A stretch of DNA of 64,000 nt, from the NCBI GenBank assembly GCA_002898375.1, contig BEIN01000011.1, positions 20,001 to 84,000 on the forward strand. Reading direction: 5' to 3'. Origin of the DNA: a bacterium HR37 (GTDB lineage Bacteria > Desulfobacterota_D > UBA1144 > Nemesobacterales > CSP1-2). Under the pieces are notes generated by a model. That model ran no database searches. It was not told where the DNA came from and saw only the letters and a list, made by a program, of their open reading frames with translations. Made by a program: the position numbers and the translations under genes. Positions 36,180 through 46,068 of this stretch are shown here, piece after piece. Numbering within the stretch: position 1 is the first letter of the stretch; each line of letters begins with the position of its first letter.

Positions 36180-36851
36180 ATGAGGAATCTGATTCTTAGT
36201 CCTCTTATTCTGGACATAACAGAGTACATCTTACCCTTAAACCCCATAGATGTTTTTGGTAACCAAAACGATACCGCTCTAGAAATCGGCTTCGGTGAGG
36301 GAGACTTTCTAATAGAGCTTGCCAGAAAAAAAACGGATTGGAATTTTATTGGAATTGAAATAAAGAAAAAGCGCTTTGTAAAAGCAATAAAAAAGGCAGA
36401 AGGATTTCAATTAAAGAATATACGTTTTCTTCTTATGGATGCCCAGATTGCAATATCTGAGGTCTTCTCCAAAGATAGTTTTAGTGAAGTTTATATTAAT
36501 TTTCCAGATCCATGGCCCAAAGAACGCCATAAAAAACACAGGTTTATAAACATACCATTTTTAAGAAGGCTTTCACTAATAATGAAATCAGGCGCTATTT
36601 TAGAGATTGTAAGTGACCACAAAGAATATATCGATTATATTCTCGAAGCCATACAAGAAGCAAAAACCTTTAGAGCTGAGTTTGAATACCCCCATTACAT
36701 AACGGTAACCCCTTCTGACAGACCAAAAACACGATACGAAATAGAATTTAGGAAAGAAGGCAGAGAGATATACTATTTGAGATTTATAAATGAGAAGGAG
36801 GATGAAATCCATGAAACTCATTGTAATAATAGTGCTACTGACGCTTCTTAA
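36180..36851 (+). CDS. trmB: tRNA (guanine-N7-)-methyltransferase TrmB
   Basis: 223 residues. SAM loop LEIGFGEGDFLIELA, the family motif NFPDPWPKERHKKHR, and the late TPSDRPKTRYEIEF motif (TxxxTxYE-like). It makes m7G46 in tRNA. Its last 14 codons overlap the start of the next gene and read through that gene's ribosome site, so the C-terminal tail is probably not functional. Confidence 0.94.
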   Translation: MRNLILSPLILDITEYILPLNPIDVFGNQNDTALEIGFGEGDFLIELARKKTDWNFIGIEIKKKRFVKAIKKAEGFQLKNIRFLLMDAQIAISEVFSKDSFSEVYINFPDPWPKERHKKHRFINIPFLRRLSLIMKSGAILEIVSDHKEYIDYILEAIQEAKTFRAEFEYPHYITVTPSDRPKTRYEIEFRKEGREIYYLRFINEKEDEIHETHCNNSATDAS

Positions 36852-37071
36852 CAGCTGTTCAGGAAATTCAGGAGGCGCAGGGTATTGGTTTCACTTTGTA
36901 TTTGTAATAATTCCGCTTGTTGTTATAGGCACTCTTATACTTAGAAAAGCTGAGAGCATATCGGATTCTCTTTTTGTCATCGAAGGACAGATAAAAAAGG
37001 CTCTAAGCAAGCTCGAAAACCTAGAGGAAAGACTAAAGAAATTTGAAGAAAAGAACGATGATACCAAATAA
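36811..37071 (+). CDS. Small putative lipoprotein with membrane helix and coiled coil
   Basis: 86 residues from ATG 36811; GGAGG ends 9 bases before it. The start MKLIVIIVLLTLLNSC looks like a lipoprotein signal (LLNSC), then a second hydrophobic segment FVFVIIPLVVIGTLIL, then a charged coiled coil IKKALSKLENLEERLKKFEEK. I do not recognise a family. An ATG at 36802 would add three residues. It overlaps trmB by 41 bases. Confidence 0.65.
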   Translation: MKLIVIIVLLTLLNSCSGNSGGAGYWFHFVFVIIPLVVIGTLILRKAESISDSLFVIEGQIKKALSKLENLEERLKKFEEKNDDTK

Positions 37072-37091
37072 ATAATAATTTTAATAATTTC

Positions 37092-37589
37092 CTACTTATT
37101 TAGAATCCTATCTCTATATTTAGCTGGTACAGAACCCAACTCATTGGTTACATGGAGTATGCCTTTATCGTCCACCCATCTATAAAGCTTACTTCCCCCA
37201 CTCAGTGAAGAATAGGTTACTTCCTCAGAAGATTCCCCTACTTCCTTCTCTCTACTCTCACCAATAGAGCTAACCTCGGTTTCCGTAAAAGCCTCATCGG
37301 ATCCCTTTTTCTCCCGTGGTTTATTGACTTCAAGGTTACTTTTTCTTTTGGTAGGGCTTGTTAGCGTACTCTCCGTTTTTCTCTGTTTTAGACCGCTGTT
37401 ACCCAAAGTCGACATCTCAAAAACATCTAGGTCTTTTTGAGGAAAGTAAGGCGGATTAACAAATTGTTCCCCTTGTTGTTGACCCTGCGGAGAAACAGTC
37501 TGCACATCTGTATTAACTGTTTGAGAGAAACCAGATTCAGCATATAAAAAAACCAAAACCACTATTCCCAAAATAAATAATCTCCCCAT
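37092..37589 (-). CDS. DUF4124 domain secreted protein
   Basis: 165 residues. Signal peptide RLFILGIVVLVFLYAESGFS, then a long low-complexity Ser/Thr/Glu/Lys region, then the DUF4124 core LYRWVDDKGILHVTNE near the C terminus. DUF4124 proteins are periplasmic with unknown role; the tryptophan-Asp-Glu/Asp-x-Gly turn is diagnostic. AGGAGGGATAG precedes the ATG on the minus strand. The 153-base gap to DAHP synthase holds promoters. Confidence 0.8.
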   Translation of the reverse strand: MGRLFILGIVVLVFLYAESGFSQTVNTDVQTVSPQGQQQGEQFVNPPYFPQKDLDVFEMSTLGNSGLKQRKTESTLTSPTKRKSNLEVNKPREKKGSDEAFTETEVSSIGESREKEVGESSEEVTYSSLSGGSKLYRWVDDKGILHVTNELGSVPAKYRDRILNK

Positions 37590-37673
37590 CTATCCCTCCT
37601 TTTTGACACAGTGCTAACCATAAATATACTACCTAACTCTTATACACTCAAATGCACAAAACCAATGCAAATG

Positions 37674-37702
37674 TTGACAAAAAAAACTCTTCCATGTTAA
37701 GT
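37674..37702 (+). promoter_or_regulatory. Possible promoter for DAHP synthase
   Basis: TTGACA at 37674-37679, 17 bases, TTAAGT (3 of 6) at 37697-37702. A better -10 hexamer, TATTAT at 37702-37707, is 22 bases away. TAGGAGAG and the ATG follow at 37743. Confidence 0.4.
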
Positions 37703-37742
37703 ATTATGAAATAACAATATTCCATACCTAGGAGAGAAAAAG

Positions 37743-38762
37743 ATGATTGTGGTAATGAAAAGTGAAGCCACAGATGAACAGATCGAAAAGGTGGTTTCGA
37801 CAATAAAAGAACTCGGCTACAAGGCTCATGTAATCAAGGGTGTATTGAGAACCGTAATAGGAGCCGTAGGGGATGAAAGAGGAAAACCCCACCACCTTGA
37901 ATCGTTAAGCATCCTTGAAGGCGTTGAGAAAGTAGTTCCCATATTGCAACCCTATAAACTTGCCAGTCGTGAGTTTAAACCCGATAACACTATAGTCAAG
38001 GTAGGTAATGTAGAGATAGGAGGAAACAAAATAGTTGTAATGGCGGGCCCCTGCTCCGTTGAGAACGAAGAGCAAATAATTGAAACAGCAATAGCTGTAA
38101 AAAACGCAGGGGCCTCAATTCTTAGAGGGGGAGCATATAAACCAAGGACCTCCCCTTACACCTTTCAAGGACTTGGCGAAGAAGGACTTAAGCTACTTGC
38201 TAAAGCAAGACAGATAACAGGTCTTCCAGTTGTGACCGAGATCCTAGATCCACATGATCTAGACGTTATTGCAGAATACTCGGATATGCTCCAAATCGGA
38301 GCACGCAATGCACAGAACTACGCCCTCTTAAAACACGTAGGAAGGTGTAATAAACCTGTTCTCCTGAAAAGAGGGATGGCAACAACAATTACAGAATTTC
38401 TTATGGCTGCTGAATACATACTCTCTGAGGGAAATCCAAATGTTGTTTTGTGTGAAAGGGGAATAAGAACCTTTGAGACCGCCACAAGAAACACATTTGA
38501 TCTAAACGCAATTCCTGTACTTAAAGAAAAGACCCATTTACCTGTACTGGCTGACCCAAGTCATGGAACTGGTTACTGGCAGTATGTAACCCCTATGGCG
38601 CTTGCTGCTATCGCAGCAGGGGCAGATGGATTACTTATAGAAGTTCATTATAAACCTGAAATCGCTGTAAGTGATGGTGGTCAATCGCTAAAACCCTCTA
38701 AGTTTGCTGCGTTAATGGAGAAAGCAAGAGCTGTTGCAAAAGCTGTGGGAAGAGAGATTTAA
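37743..38762 (+). CDS. aroF: 3-deoxy-7-phosphoheptulonate synthase, type I beta
   Basis: 339 residues. Residues 1-70 form a ferredoxin-like/ACT-like regulatory domain ([18 protein letters not shown]), as in Thermotoga maritima DAHP synthase, where it mediates feedback inhibition by Tyr or Phe. The barrel has [36 protein letters not shown], and DPSHGTGYW. It makes DAHP from PEP and erythrose-4-phosphate. TAGGAGAG precedes the ATG. Confidence 0.95.
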   Translation: MIVVMKSEATDEQIEKVVSTIKELGYKAHVIKGVLRTVIGAVGDERGKPHHLESLSILEGVEKVVPILQPYKLASREFKPDNTIVKVGNVEIGGNKIVVMAGPCSVENEEQIIETAIAVKNAGASILRGGAYKPRTSPYTFQGLGEEGLKLLAKARQITGLPVVTEILDPHDLDVIAEYSDMLQIGARNAQNYALLKHVGRCNKPVLLKRGMATTITEFLMAAEYILSEGNPNVVLCERGIRTFETATRNTFDLNAIPVLKEKTHLPVLADPSHGTGYWQYVTPMALAAIAAGADGLLIEVHYKPEIAVSDGGQSLKPSKFAALMEKARAVAKAVGREI

Positions 38763-38773
38763 ATGCAGCTTAA

Positions 38774-39109
38774 CTAATTACTGAAGAACAGAGAAAGTAT
38801 ATCTCTAGCCTCTTTAATTTCCTCAGAGTAAACCATTACCCTGATGCCTTGGTACGCAAGTGGAGAGAATAGATGAAGGTTAAGGCTGTGTGAGAAGTAA
38901 TTGTCCAGATAGCAAAGTATATCGTGATCTTCTAAAACCTCTTTGATTAAGCCAGCAAGACCCACATCTTCCGTTCTAAAAACCTCTACAAAGGTTGCTC
39001 CTCTGAGCCCTCTTTCAAAAGTGTTTTCTGGAATATTACCCACCTGGCACCCAGGGCAGTACTTGACTTCCTTATCGTATTTCTTTTTACAAATAGGACA
39101 TTGAGGCAT
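38774..39109 (-). CDS. Zinc-ribbon and DUF2007-like signal-transducing protein
   Basis: 111 residues. An N-terminal zinc ribbon (CPICKKKYDKEVKYCPGC) is joined to a DUF2007-like domain: VEVFRTEDVGLAGLIKEVLEDHDILCYLDN, then IRVMVYSEEIKEARDIL. DUF2007 proteins resemble PII-like regulators; the ligand is unknown. It starts at the last base of purN, so the two are coupled. Confidence 0.8.
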   Translation of the reverse strand: MPQCPICKKKYDKEVKYCPGCQVGNIPENTFERGLRGATFVEVFRTEDVGLAGLIKEVLEDHDILCYLDNYFSHSLNLHLFSPLAYQGIRVMVYSEEIKEARDILSLFFSN

Positions 39110-39714
39110 TAGTCCCTTATAAACACCCGTCTACCTTCAATATGAAGCTTCCCTTCTGCAAACAATCTTATTGCCTCTGGATATATCCTATGCTCTTCCT
39201 TGTGAATTCTCTCAAGGAGTTTCTCCTCAGTATCATCATCATAAACCGGAACAACAGATTGAAGTATTATAGGTCCGGTATCAACCCCCTCGTCCACAAA
39301 GTGCACTGTACATCCGGTATACTTTACTCCATAAGATAAAGCCTGCCTTACAGCGTTAACACCTGGAAAAGCAGGTAAAAGTGCGGGATGAATATTCATT
39401 ATTCTATTTTTATACGCCCGTACAAAGAACGGAGAAAGTATCCGCATAAAGCCTGCAAGCACAATGAGATCAACTCTATATGGTTCAAGCTTCTTTATAA
39501 TCTCTCTCTCAAACTCTTCTCTTGAGGAATAGTTTCTGTGGTCTATTACCTCAACAGGAATATTATGACGTTTTGCACGTTCTATAGCATAAGCATTGGG
39601 GTTATTACTTACCACAACAACTATCTCAACATTTGGTATATTTGCATCTATGATAGCCTGTAGGTTTGTTCCGCTTCCAGAGACAAAAACTGCCACACGG
39701 GTTTTTTTATTCAT
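39109..39714 (-). CDS. purN: Phosphoribosylglycinamide formyltransferase
   Basis: About 201 residues. Signatures: VFVSGSGTNLQAIID, LAGFMRILSPFF, NIHPALLPAFPGVNA, and the active Asp region HFVDEGVDTGPIILQ. It formylates GAR with 10-formyl-THF. ATG 39714 gives MNKKTRVAVF; a GTG at 39726 would add four residues. It lies downstream of the 5S rRNA gene on the same strand. Confidence 0.95.
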   Translation of the reverse strand: MNKKTRVAVFVSGSGTNLQAIIDANIPNVEIVVVVSNNPNAYAIERAKRHNIPVEVIDHRNYSSREEFEREIIKKLEPYRVDLIVLAGFMRILSPFFVRAYKNRIMNIHPALLPAFPGVNAVRQALSYGVKYTGCTVHFVDEGVDTGPIILQSVVPVYDDDTEEKLLERIHKEEHRIYPEAIRLFAEGKLHIEGRRVFIRD

Positions 39715-39744
39715 ACAGGAAGACACAATAAAATTAAAGTGAAT

Positions 39745-39861
39745 CAGGGCAGCTACCTACTTTCCCACCCCCGTGCGGAGGCAGTATCATCGGCCTTGAG
39801 GAGCTTAACTTCCGGGTTCGGAATGGGACCGGGTGTTTCCTCCCCAGTATCGCCACCCAGA
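39745..39861 (-). rRNA. rrf: 5S ribosomal RNA, isolated gene
   Basis: Reading the minus strand gives TCTGGGTGGCGATACTGGGG, then the conserved CCGAACCCGGAAGTTAAG core, and ends GGTAGCTGCCCTGA. The 5' CTGGGTGGC pairs with the 3' GCTGCCCTG (with two G-U pairs) to form helix I. It is about 117 bases. Neither 16S nor 23S lies beside it: xer is upstream and purN downstream. Ends are good to a few bases. Confidence 0.95.
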
Positions 39862-39871
39862 TTCAGCAATA

Positions 39872-39899
39872 ATTTTAACAAAAACTAAAACCTTGTCAA
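39872..39899 (-). promoter_or_regulatory. Dedicated promoter of the 5S rRNA gene
   Basis: On the minus strand, TTGACA (39899-39894), 16 bases, TAAAAT (39877-39872). The start point would be at about 39865, within a few bases of the mature 5S end, so little 5' trimming would be needed. Confidence 0.7.
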
Positions 39900-39951
39900 G
39901 CTTGCATGTCATTATTGCAATTCACATCTAAAAATGCTTTAATTTAATAAC

Positions 39952-40830
39952 ATGGAAGAGTTAATAAAGGAATTTATCGATTCGCTGGCACGGAGAGAAA
40001 CAACGAAAGAAACCTATTTAAAAGCACTTCGAGAATTTTCTAAGTGGCTTGGAGGCTCCTCCCCTCTTGGGCTTACTTCAAACGATATCCAGAAATACAA
40101 AGATGAGCTGATATCCAAAAACCTCTCACCCACATCCCTATCAACATACCTTACGGCAGTCAGGCGATTTTATGACTATCTTATATTAAAGGGTTTTGTA
40201 TCCGAAAACCCTGCAAAGAAGATCAAGGGAAGCAAAAGACCCCAAAGACACCTTAGGGCAGCACTAACACCCGAAGAGGTAGAGAAATTGCTTGGTTCAA
40301 TAGATACATCTTCACCTGTTGGGCTTAGAGACTGGACCATGATTAACTTTATGGTAAGGTGTGGCCTCAGTGAAATAGAAATTGTAAGGGCTAATGTGGG
40401 GGACATAAAGATAAAAGGCGGGAAACAGGTTATCTTTGTTCAGGGTAAAAGCAAAGACAAGAAGGACGAATACGTTATACTGCCCCCTCAAGTGCAGGAA
40501 GCGCTAAAAAGGTATATGGAAGGAAGAGAGAAAGCAGAGGAAGATGAACCCCTTTTCTGGGGAGTAGGTAACAGAGCAAAAGGAGGACGAATAACAACCA
40601 GGGCTATAAGGGAACGTGTTAACCACTATCTGAAGCTAGCAGGGATTAAAAGAGAAGGAATAACCCCCTATAGTTTAAGGCACACAGCCGCAATACTTGC
40701 AATTGAAAGTGGAGCAGCAATATCGGAAGTAAAACAGATGTTACGTCATAAAACAGTTGATTCCACTTTGGTCTATTTTGAAGAAGCTGAGGAGCTTAAA
40801 AGAAGTAAGAGTTACAATAAAAACACCTAA
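39952..40830 (+). CDS. Tyrosine recombinase (XerA/XerC/D-like)
   Basis: 292 residues. An N-terminal SAM-like core-binding domain (residues 1-85) is followed by the catalytic domain: first Arg in [11 protein letters not shown], the Lys beta hairpin [13 protein letters not shown], HxxR in SLRHTAA, second His in LRHKTVD, and nucleophile Tyr in [10 protein letters not shown]. No att sites or mobile genes flank it, so a chromosome-dimer-resolution role with FtsK is more likely than a prophage integrase. Its stop overlaps the convergent rpoD by 4 bases. No Shine-Dalgarno. Confidence 0.9.
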   Translation: MEELIKEFIDSLARRETTKETYLKALREFSKWLGGSSPLGLTSNDIQKYKDELISKNLSPTSLSTYLTAVRRFYDYLILKGFVSENPAKKIKGSKRPQRHLRAALTPEEVEKLLGSIDTSSPVGLRDWTMINFMVRCGLSEIEIVRANVGDIKIKGGKQVIFVQGKSKDKKDEYVILPPQVQEALKRYMEGREKAEEDEPLFWGVGNRAKGGRITTRAIRERVNHYLKLAGIKREGITPYSLRHTAAILAIESGAAISEVKQMLRHKTVDSTLVYFEEAEELKRSKSYNKNT

Positions 40831-42434
40831 TCCTTATCAATATAACTCTTTATAGGGTATATACGGTTTGCACGTTTTAGCTTTTTTATAGCCTTTACCT
40901 CTATTTGTCTTATTCGTTCCCTCGTTACGTTAAACTCTTGACCAACTTCTTCAAGTGTGTGTTCCTTATCACTATCGATCCCAAATCTGAGCTTCAGTAT
41001 ACTTGCTTCTCTATCACTTAAAACAGATGATAATGCATTTCTTATTATCTGCTTAAGCTCCTTCATTTCGAGCAACTGCAACGGCGAGGCCATATTTGTA
41101 TCCTCTATAAAGTCCATTAATTTACCGTCTTCTTCATCACCTATCGGACTTTCAAGAGATACCGGATCCTTTGCAATCCTAAGAACCCTTATAACCTTAT
41201 CAACCGGTATACCCACCCTTTCAGCTATTTCTTCGGGGAAGGGCTCACGCCCTAACTCCTGTACAAGTGTTCTTGAAACCCTGATGAGCCTATTTATAGT
41301 TTCCGTCATATGAACAGGAATTCTTATGATTCTTGACTGATCTGCAAGCGATCGGGTTATTGCCTGCCTTATCCACCAGGTGGCATAGGTAGAAAACTTG
41401 TATCCTCTCTGATACTCAAACTTATCAACTGCACGCATAAGACCCATATTCCCCTCTTGGATTAAATCCAGAAAAGGAAGCCCTCTGTTTATGTATCTTC
41501 TTGCTATGCTTACAACAAGCCTTAAATTGGACTCAATAAGCATTTTTCTTGCTCTATATACCTTCTCCTCTCCCTGCTCTATCCTCTCAAGATTTCTTTT
41601 AAGCTCTTCAATACGCTGCCCTATTTCTGCCCTTAGTTCTCTTAGCCTTTTCTTTAATACACCCCTTATTTCCTGAGTATGTGTTCCTTTGTCGTTTGCC
41701 AAATCTCCAAGCTCGCTTTGCACTTCCTCAACTTTTCCTATATAACTCCTAGCAACAGACAGTATTCTGTCCATCTGGTTCTTGTTGAGATTTAGCTGCT
41801 CAAGGTAAGAAGCTATTTTACGATTGTTTTTCTTCAATTTCTGTCCAAGCAGCTTCCTTTCCTTCTCTTTAGAGGCTTTACCTAGCTGTCTTTTTATCCG
41901 TTCATTTTCCTTATAAAGCCTTTTAATTGCGTTTATGCATCTCTTTATACCTAAAACAACCTCCTCCTCTATCTCTTCATCTGAATCGTCATCCAAAGAG
42001 CTCGTTATATCCCTTACACTTAGTGCACCCTTATTTAACTTCTCACCTAGATTTATAATTTCTCTAAGGATAATAGGTGAATTAAGGATGGCTTTTGCAA
42101 TTATCTTTTTCCCCTTTTCTATTTCTTTTGCAATCTGAATCTCTTCCTCCCTGGAAAGAAGGGAATGGGAAGCAATCTCATGCAGGTAAAACTTTATAAG
42201 ATCATACTCACTTACGGACTCCTTGTCTCTCTGGATATCTATATCTTTTGTAGAGGTAAGAATCTCCTCCTTATCAGAATCACCCGTGTCGTAATCCTCA
42301 TCATAAACACCGTAGCTGATAAACTCCTTTTCCTCGGTGTTATCGTGCTTAATGGAGCCACTATATGAAATCCTTGAAATCCCCTCTTCTATATCATATT
42401 CAAACTGATACTCAAGCTTTTTCTTGAATTTCAT
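40827..42434 (-). CDS. rpoD: RNA polymerase primary sigma factor (sigma-70/RpoD)
   Basis: 535 residues. Region 1.2 is [21 protein letters not shown]; a long charged non-conserved region follows. Regions 2.1-2.4 contain [39 protein letters not shown] and [16 protein letters not shown]; region 4.2 is [23 protein letters not shown]. The TTGACA/TATAAT-like promoters found in this window agree with it. TAATG overlap with dnaG; third gene of the rpsU-dnaG-rpoD operon. Confidence 0.97.
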   Translation of the reverse strand: MKFKKKLEYQFEYDIEEGISRISYSGSIKHDNTEEKEFISYGVYDEDYDTGDSDKEEILTSTKDIDIQRDKESVSEYDLIKFYLHEIASHSLLSREEEIQIAKEIEKGKKIIAKAILNSPIILREIINLGEKLNKGALSVRDITSSLDDDSDEEIEEEVVLGIKRCINAIKRLYKENERIKRQLGKASKEKERKLLGQKLKKNNRKIASYLEQLNLNKNQMDRILSVARSYIGKVEEVQSELGDLANDKGTHTQEIRGVLKKRLRELRAEIGQRIEELKRNLERIEQGEEKVYRARKMLIESNLRLVVSIARRYINRGLPFLDLIQEGNMGLMRAVDKFEYQRGYKFSTYATWWIRQAITRSLADQSRIIRIPVHMTETINRLIRVSRTLVQELGREPFPEEIAERVGIPVDKVIRVLRIAKDPVSLESPIGDEEDGKLMDFIEDTNMASPLQLLEMKELKQIIRNALSSVLSDREASILKLRFGIDSDKEHTLEEVGQEFNVTRERIRQIEVKAIKKLKRANRIYPIKSYIDKD

Positions 42435-44209
42435 TAACCTTCTCCCCTTATTTTCTTTTCCTCTTCTACCAGGTTTTTATACTCACCAAGCAGTTTTTTT
42501 TCCAATAAATGGTCTCCCTCTTTTACAGCCCTATCTAACCTTACTCGAAGAAGCTTTAGTCTGTTTTCTAGCTCCCTTAGTTTCACCTTTCGTAAGCAAT
42601 CCCTTAGCATCCTATATGCACTTTCTTCATCCACAATATCATCCGAGTACAAGATAGCTTCAGACAAAGTCCCTTGAATGGAACTCTCCGGAAACCTTAC
42701 AAGAAGAGAAGATATATCACTTAAACCTTTGTCCATCATTTCCCCCAAAATGCTTTTAACATCAGGGTCCATAAGACAGTTAAGCATATCTTCCTTTAAG
42801 AGAGAATCTAAAAACTTGGGGAACTTAAGAATGATTTTTAAAATCAATCTATCCAAGCTCTCAGAGCTTACCTTATAATAACCTGTTGTTTCGTGATTAT
42901 GAGCGTATCCTTTCCTATACCTGTCTATTAACGAAATGATATCATTCTCCCTTATACCAAAAACCTCTCCTACTCTTTTTACATAATGGCTCCTCTCTAT
43001 TGGATCTCTGAGTTTTGCAATAAGAGGCACCACCCTATAGATGGCTTCTTTTCTGCTTATATGTGCATGCTCAAAGTCCTCTTTTGCTTTCTCTATAAAG
43101 AAATCCAGCAAGGGCATTGAATTCTCTACCATTTGAGAGAACTCTTCTTGTAAACCCTTTAAGACAAACGAAGCAGGATCCTCACCTCTTGGCAGAACAA
43201 CCATAAAGGGAAACAGCCCTTCCTCAAGACAGATATCTAAAACCCTTAAAGAGGCCTTAATCCCAGCTTCGTCTCCATCAAAAATAACAACCAGTCTATC
43301 TGTATAACGCTTTAATAACCGTGCGTGGCTCTGGGTAAAGGAAGTTCCCAGAGTGGCAACCACATTTTTTATCCCAATCATAAAAAGAGAAAGCAAATCC
43401 ATATATCCTTCAACTAAAACAACTTTTCTTTTGCTTCTTATATGCTCTCTAGCCTTATCAAGTCCGTACAATACACTTCCCTTATGATAGATCTCAGATT
43501 CAGGAGAGTTAATATACTTGGGTTGTCCCTCACCTAAAGCCCTACCTCCAAATCCAATCACCATACCCTCAACATTTCGTATAGGAAAAACTATCCTTTC
43601 ACGAAACCTATCATAATATCCCCTCTTGTTTTCCTTTTTGATTAAAAGTCCTACCTTCTCTGCCAAGTAAAGAGGAACGTTTTTCTTCTTAAAGAAGCTC
43701 AACAGCGTATCCCAGCCACCTGGAGCATATCCTATTTCGAACTCCCTTATAACATCACCAGAGATCCCCCTTTCCCTTAAGTACTCTCTTGCCTTTAGTC
43801 CTTCTTTTGAAGCAATCAACAACCTGTGGTAAAAAAGAGAAGCCAATCTATTTATCTTATATAAATAGCTTTCGATCCTCTTACGCCCTGAGTAAGGGGA
43901 AAGAACTTGATTTTTGTAAACTTTAAGGTTTAACCTTTTGGCAAGTTCCTCTACGGCTTCAGAAAAACTTATATTCTTGTATTTCATTAAAAAAGCAAAC
44001 ACATCTCCCCCGGCACCGCAACCAAAACAGTGAAACACCCCTTTTTCTTCACTTACATACATAGATGGATTCTTATCGTCGTGAAATGGACAGAGCCCTA
44101 CAAAATTCTTTCCGGATCTCTTAAGGGATACATAAGTTTCTATGAGGTCTACAATACCTAACCTCTCTTTTATTTCTTTAATAACTGGTTCATATAATAA
44201 ATTGCCCAT
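42434..44209 (-). CDS. dnaG: DNA primase DnaG
   Basis: 591 residues. CHC2 zinc finger [11 protein letters not shown]...[10 protein letters not shown] near residues 40-65; the catalytic core has [16 protein letters not shown] and the TOPRIM motifs LVEGYMD and IFDGDEAG. The C-terminal DnaB-interaction region is poorly conserved, as usual. No Shine-Dalgarno is visible; TATATA lies about 10 bases before the ATG. It follows rpsU and a possible 29-codon reading frame. Confidence 0.97.
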   Translation of the reverse strand: MGNLLYEPVIKEIKERLGIVDLIETYVSLKRSGKNFVGLCPFHDDKNPSMYVSEEKGVFHCFGCGAGGDVFAFLMKYKNISFSEAVEELAKRLNLKVYKNQVLSPYSGRKRIESYLYKINRLASLFYHRLLIASKEGLKAREYLRERGISGDVIREFEIGYAPGGWDTLLSFFKKKNVPLYLAEKVGLLIKKENKRGYYDRFRERIVFPIRNVEGMVIGFGGRALGEGQPKYINSPESEIYHKGSVLYGLDKAREHIRSKRKVVLVEGYMDLLSLFMIGIKNVVATLGTSFTQSHARLLKRYTDRLVVIFDGDEAGIKASLRVLDICLEEGLFPFMVVLPRGEDPASFVLKGLQEEFSQMVENSMPLLDFFIEKAKEDFEHAHISRKEAIYRVVPLIAKLRDPIERSHYVKRVGEVFGIRENDIISLIDRYRKGYAHNHETTGYYKVSSESLDRLILKIILKFPKFLDSLLKEDMLNCLMDPDVKSILGEMMDKGLSDISSLLVRFPESSIQGTLSEAILYSDDIVDEESAYRMLRDCLRKVKLRELENRLKLLRVRLDRAVKEGDHLLEKKLLGEYKNLVEEEKKIRGEG

Positions 44210-44230
44210 TACACACAGGCTATATAAAAA

Positions 44231-44320
44231 CTAAAACCAGAAAAGGATAAACAAAAGAGCAGGGAGAAAAACCTTGGGCAGATGAACAAGAAGCTGAAAA
44301 CAACTCCACCTTCCGGTCAA
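44231..44320 (-). CDS. Possible 29-residue hydrophobic peptide between rpsU and dnaG
   Basis: After the rpsU stop, a perfect AGGAGG (44337-44332) is followed by an ATT at 44323 (8-base gap) and a TTG at 44320 (11-base gap). The frame reads MTGRWSC, then FQLLVHLPKV and FLPALLFILFWF, then stops at 44231. It would be a one-helix membrane peptide. The ribosome site has no other good start codon, which is the main support. No homology can be judged at this size. Confidence 0.3.
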   Translation of the reverse strand: MTGRWSCFQLLVHLPKVFLPALLFILFWF

Positions 44321-44338
44321 AATTTTTCTTTCCTCCTG

Positions 44339-44530
44339 TTAAGATTTTTTGGCCTTTTTCATAAGCCGTTTTCTTGCTGCAAACAGCTTCTTTTTTCTTT
44401 TCTCACTGGGTTTTTCGTAGAATTCCCTTTTTCTCAGTTCCGAAAGTATCCCTCCTTTTTCAACCTGTTTTTTAAACCTTTTAAGCGCACTGTCTATACT
44501 TTCGTTGTTGCCAACTATAATACCAGGCAT
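44339..44530 (-). CDS. rpsU: Small ribosomal subunit protein bS21
   Basis: 63 residues. [26 protein letters not shown] and the basic C terminus ([16 protein letters not shown]) match bS21. It opens the classic macromolecular-synthesis operon with dnaG and rpoD. TGGGAGGGATG lies ahead of the ATG. Confidence 0.96.
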   Translation of the reverse strand: MPGIIVGNNESIDSALKRFKKQVEKGGILSELRKREFYEKPSEKRKKKLFAARKRLMKKAKKS

Positions 44531-44639
44531 TCACATCCCTCCCATTTTTTACAATAAAAACACCTGCTAAAGTACTTTTTACAAAGCTAAAATATTATTT
44601 CCAAATTGTCAAGAAACGAAAAATGATGTTTATAAAATC

Positions 44640-44820
44640 TTACTCATCCCTGGATACGACCTTGTCTTTTGAAGGAAATACACCAACCAATTGTCGGTTT
44701 CTTTGGATCTCCTCCTCTCTATCTGTATAACCCTTCTCCTCGGATTCATCTCTACGGTGTTCTTCAAACCTCTTCATCCATGAATCTCTCTTTTTCCTTA
44801 TATCGTCAATAAGTCCCATA
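44640..44820 (-). pseudogene. Small charged protein gene, apparently frameshifted
   Basis: TAGGAGGTG sits 6-7 bases before ATG 44820. The frame reads MGLIDDIRKKRDSWMKRFEE then TP and a TAG near 44752. If one A is skipped at the AAA run near 44761, a second frame continues HRRDESEEKGYTDREEEIQR and stops at TAA 44640-44642, giving a 59-residue charged protein. The strong ribosome site and the 39-codon open second half suggest a real gene with a one-base insertion (true mutation, sequencing error, or recoding). It follows yibQ by 14 bases. Confidence 0.5.
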
Positions 44821-44834
44821 AAAACACCTCCTAC

Positions 44835-46049
44835 CTATTCTACCAACTTAGATACAGGAACCACATTAACCTCTTTCTCAATACCATGAATTGCTTCGGA
44901 GAGCACTTTAATCGTAGCAGGATAAGGATGACAGATACCTATAGCATATCCTTTTTCTTTAGAAATCAGTATAAGTTTTTTTATTTGATCCCTTACATAC
45001 CTCTCATCACGCCTAGGGTCATCCAGAAAAAGGTCTCTCTGAGCCGTTCTTACCTTGAGCTTTCTTGCCAGTTGATACCCGGTTGTATTAGGAGAAGTCC
45101 GGCTGTCTATAAAGAAAAGCCCCCTAGCCTTTATCTCCTTAAGAACAATCTCCATAAGCTCTTCGTTCTCCGTAAATTTTGAACCCATGTGATTATTTAC
45201 ACCCTTTATATACGGAACAGATTCTAGGGTCCTATCAAGCTTAGAAAGTATCTCTTGCTTTGAGAGTCCCACAAGAAGCACACCATCACCCGCATCAACC
45301 CCCATATACCCAGAAGACTCCTTAGGTTCCATTGGGAGGTGAAGAAGAACATCAACCCCATTTTTATGGGCAACTTCTGCTGTATACCTCGAATATGGAA
45401 GGTAAGGTAAAACAGCCAGGCTAAGCTTTTTAGAAATACCAATAATCCTATTAACCGCTTCTTTTTCCAGTCCTAGATCATCGACTATAATAGCCACCTG
45501 CGGTTTTATCTTGGTCCTTTTTTGTTTAAAAACCGAATCAATGGCATTTGAGGAGTAAGGCCTCTTACTCTCAAAATCAAATTCGATTGTGTGAGTAGGA
45601 ATATCATACACACTTATATTAACTATCAAAAAGGCACCGCTTTTTCTAAACTCTTCCGTAATATAGAAGTCTGAAAGAAACCTTTTGAATTCAGATTTAA
45701 TCTGATCCTCTTTAACTATTTGTGTAAGCTTAACCCTTATAATTTTGAACTCCCAAACAAGTTCCTCATCCTTTCTCTTTTCCCTAGTCACCTTAACATC
45801 CTTTAAAGACACCCCAAGGTTAAAGAGCGCGCCCGATATATTCTTGTCAACCTGATTTATCAACCCATCTATACTCGATGTGGAGGGAGATAAGACGTTA
45901 AAGAGTTTTCTTAAATAGTCGATACTGTAGAAGCTTAAAACCATAAATACAACAAGCCCCAAAGTAAACAGGTAAGCTCTGAGTTTCCCCGCTTTCTGTG
46001 TGTTACTCTTTCTTACAGCTTTACTAAATCTCCGATATCTTTTACCCAA
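44835..46049 (-). CDS. Divergent polysaccharide deacetylase (YibQ/DUF610 family)
   Basis: 404 residues. One N-terminal membrane anchor (residues 25-47), a coiled/beta linker, then the divergent NodB-like barrel: VAIIVDDLGLEKEAV (metal Asp pair), LAVLPYLPYSRYTAEVAH, LLHLPMEP, GVNNHMGSKFTE, FFIDSRTSP, and IGICHPYPAT. YibQ proteins are periplasmic and usually sit with a CtpA protease and NlpD-like M23 factor. Here ctpA is directly upstream. Substrate is thought to be a cell-wall or exopolysaccharide. Confidence 0.9.
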   Translation of the reverse strand: MGKRYRRFSKAVRKSNTQKAGKLRAYLFTLGLVVFMVLSFYSIDYLRKLFNVLSPSTSSIDGLINQVDKNISGALFNLGVSLKDVKVTREKRKDEELVWEFKIIRVKLTQIVKEDQIKSEFKRFLSDFYITEEFRKSGAFLIVNISVYDIPTHTIEFDFESKRPYSSNAIDSVFKQKRTKIKPQVAIIVDDLGLEKEAVNRIIGISKKLSLAVLPYLPYSRYTAEVAHKNGVDVLLHLPMEPKESSGYMGVDAGDGVLLVGLSKQEILSKLDRTLESVPYIKGVNNHMGSKFTENEELMEIVLKEIKARGLFFIDSRTSPNTTGYQLARKLKVRTAQRDLFLDDPRRDERYVRDQIKKLILISKEKGYAIGICHPYPATIKVLSEAIHGIEKEVNVVPVSKLVE

Positions 46050-46068
46050 TCAAGAAAAAACCCCTTCT

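Noticed and set aside
39952-40830. Prophage or integrative-element integrase
   Set aside because: No att repeats, tRNA target or phage genes nearby; the window has ftsK and the protein fits a Xer-like role better.
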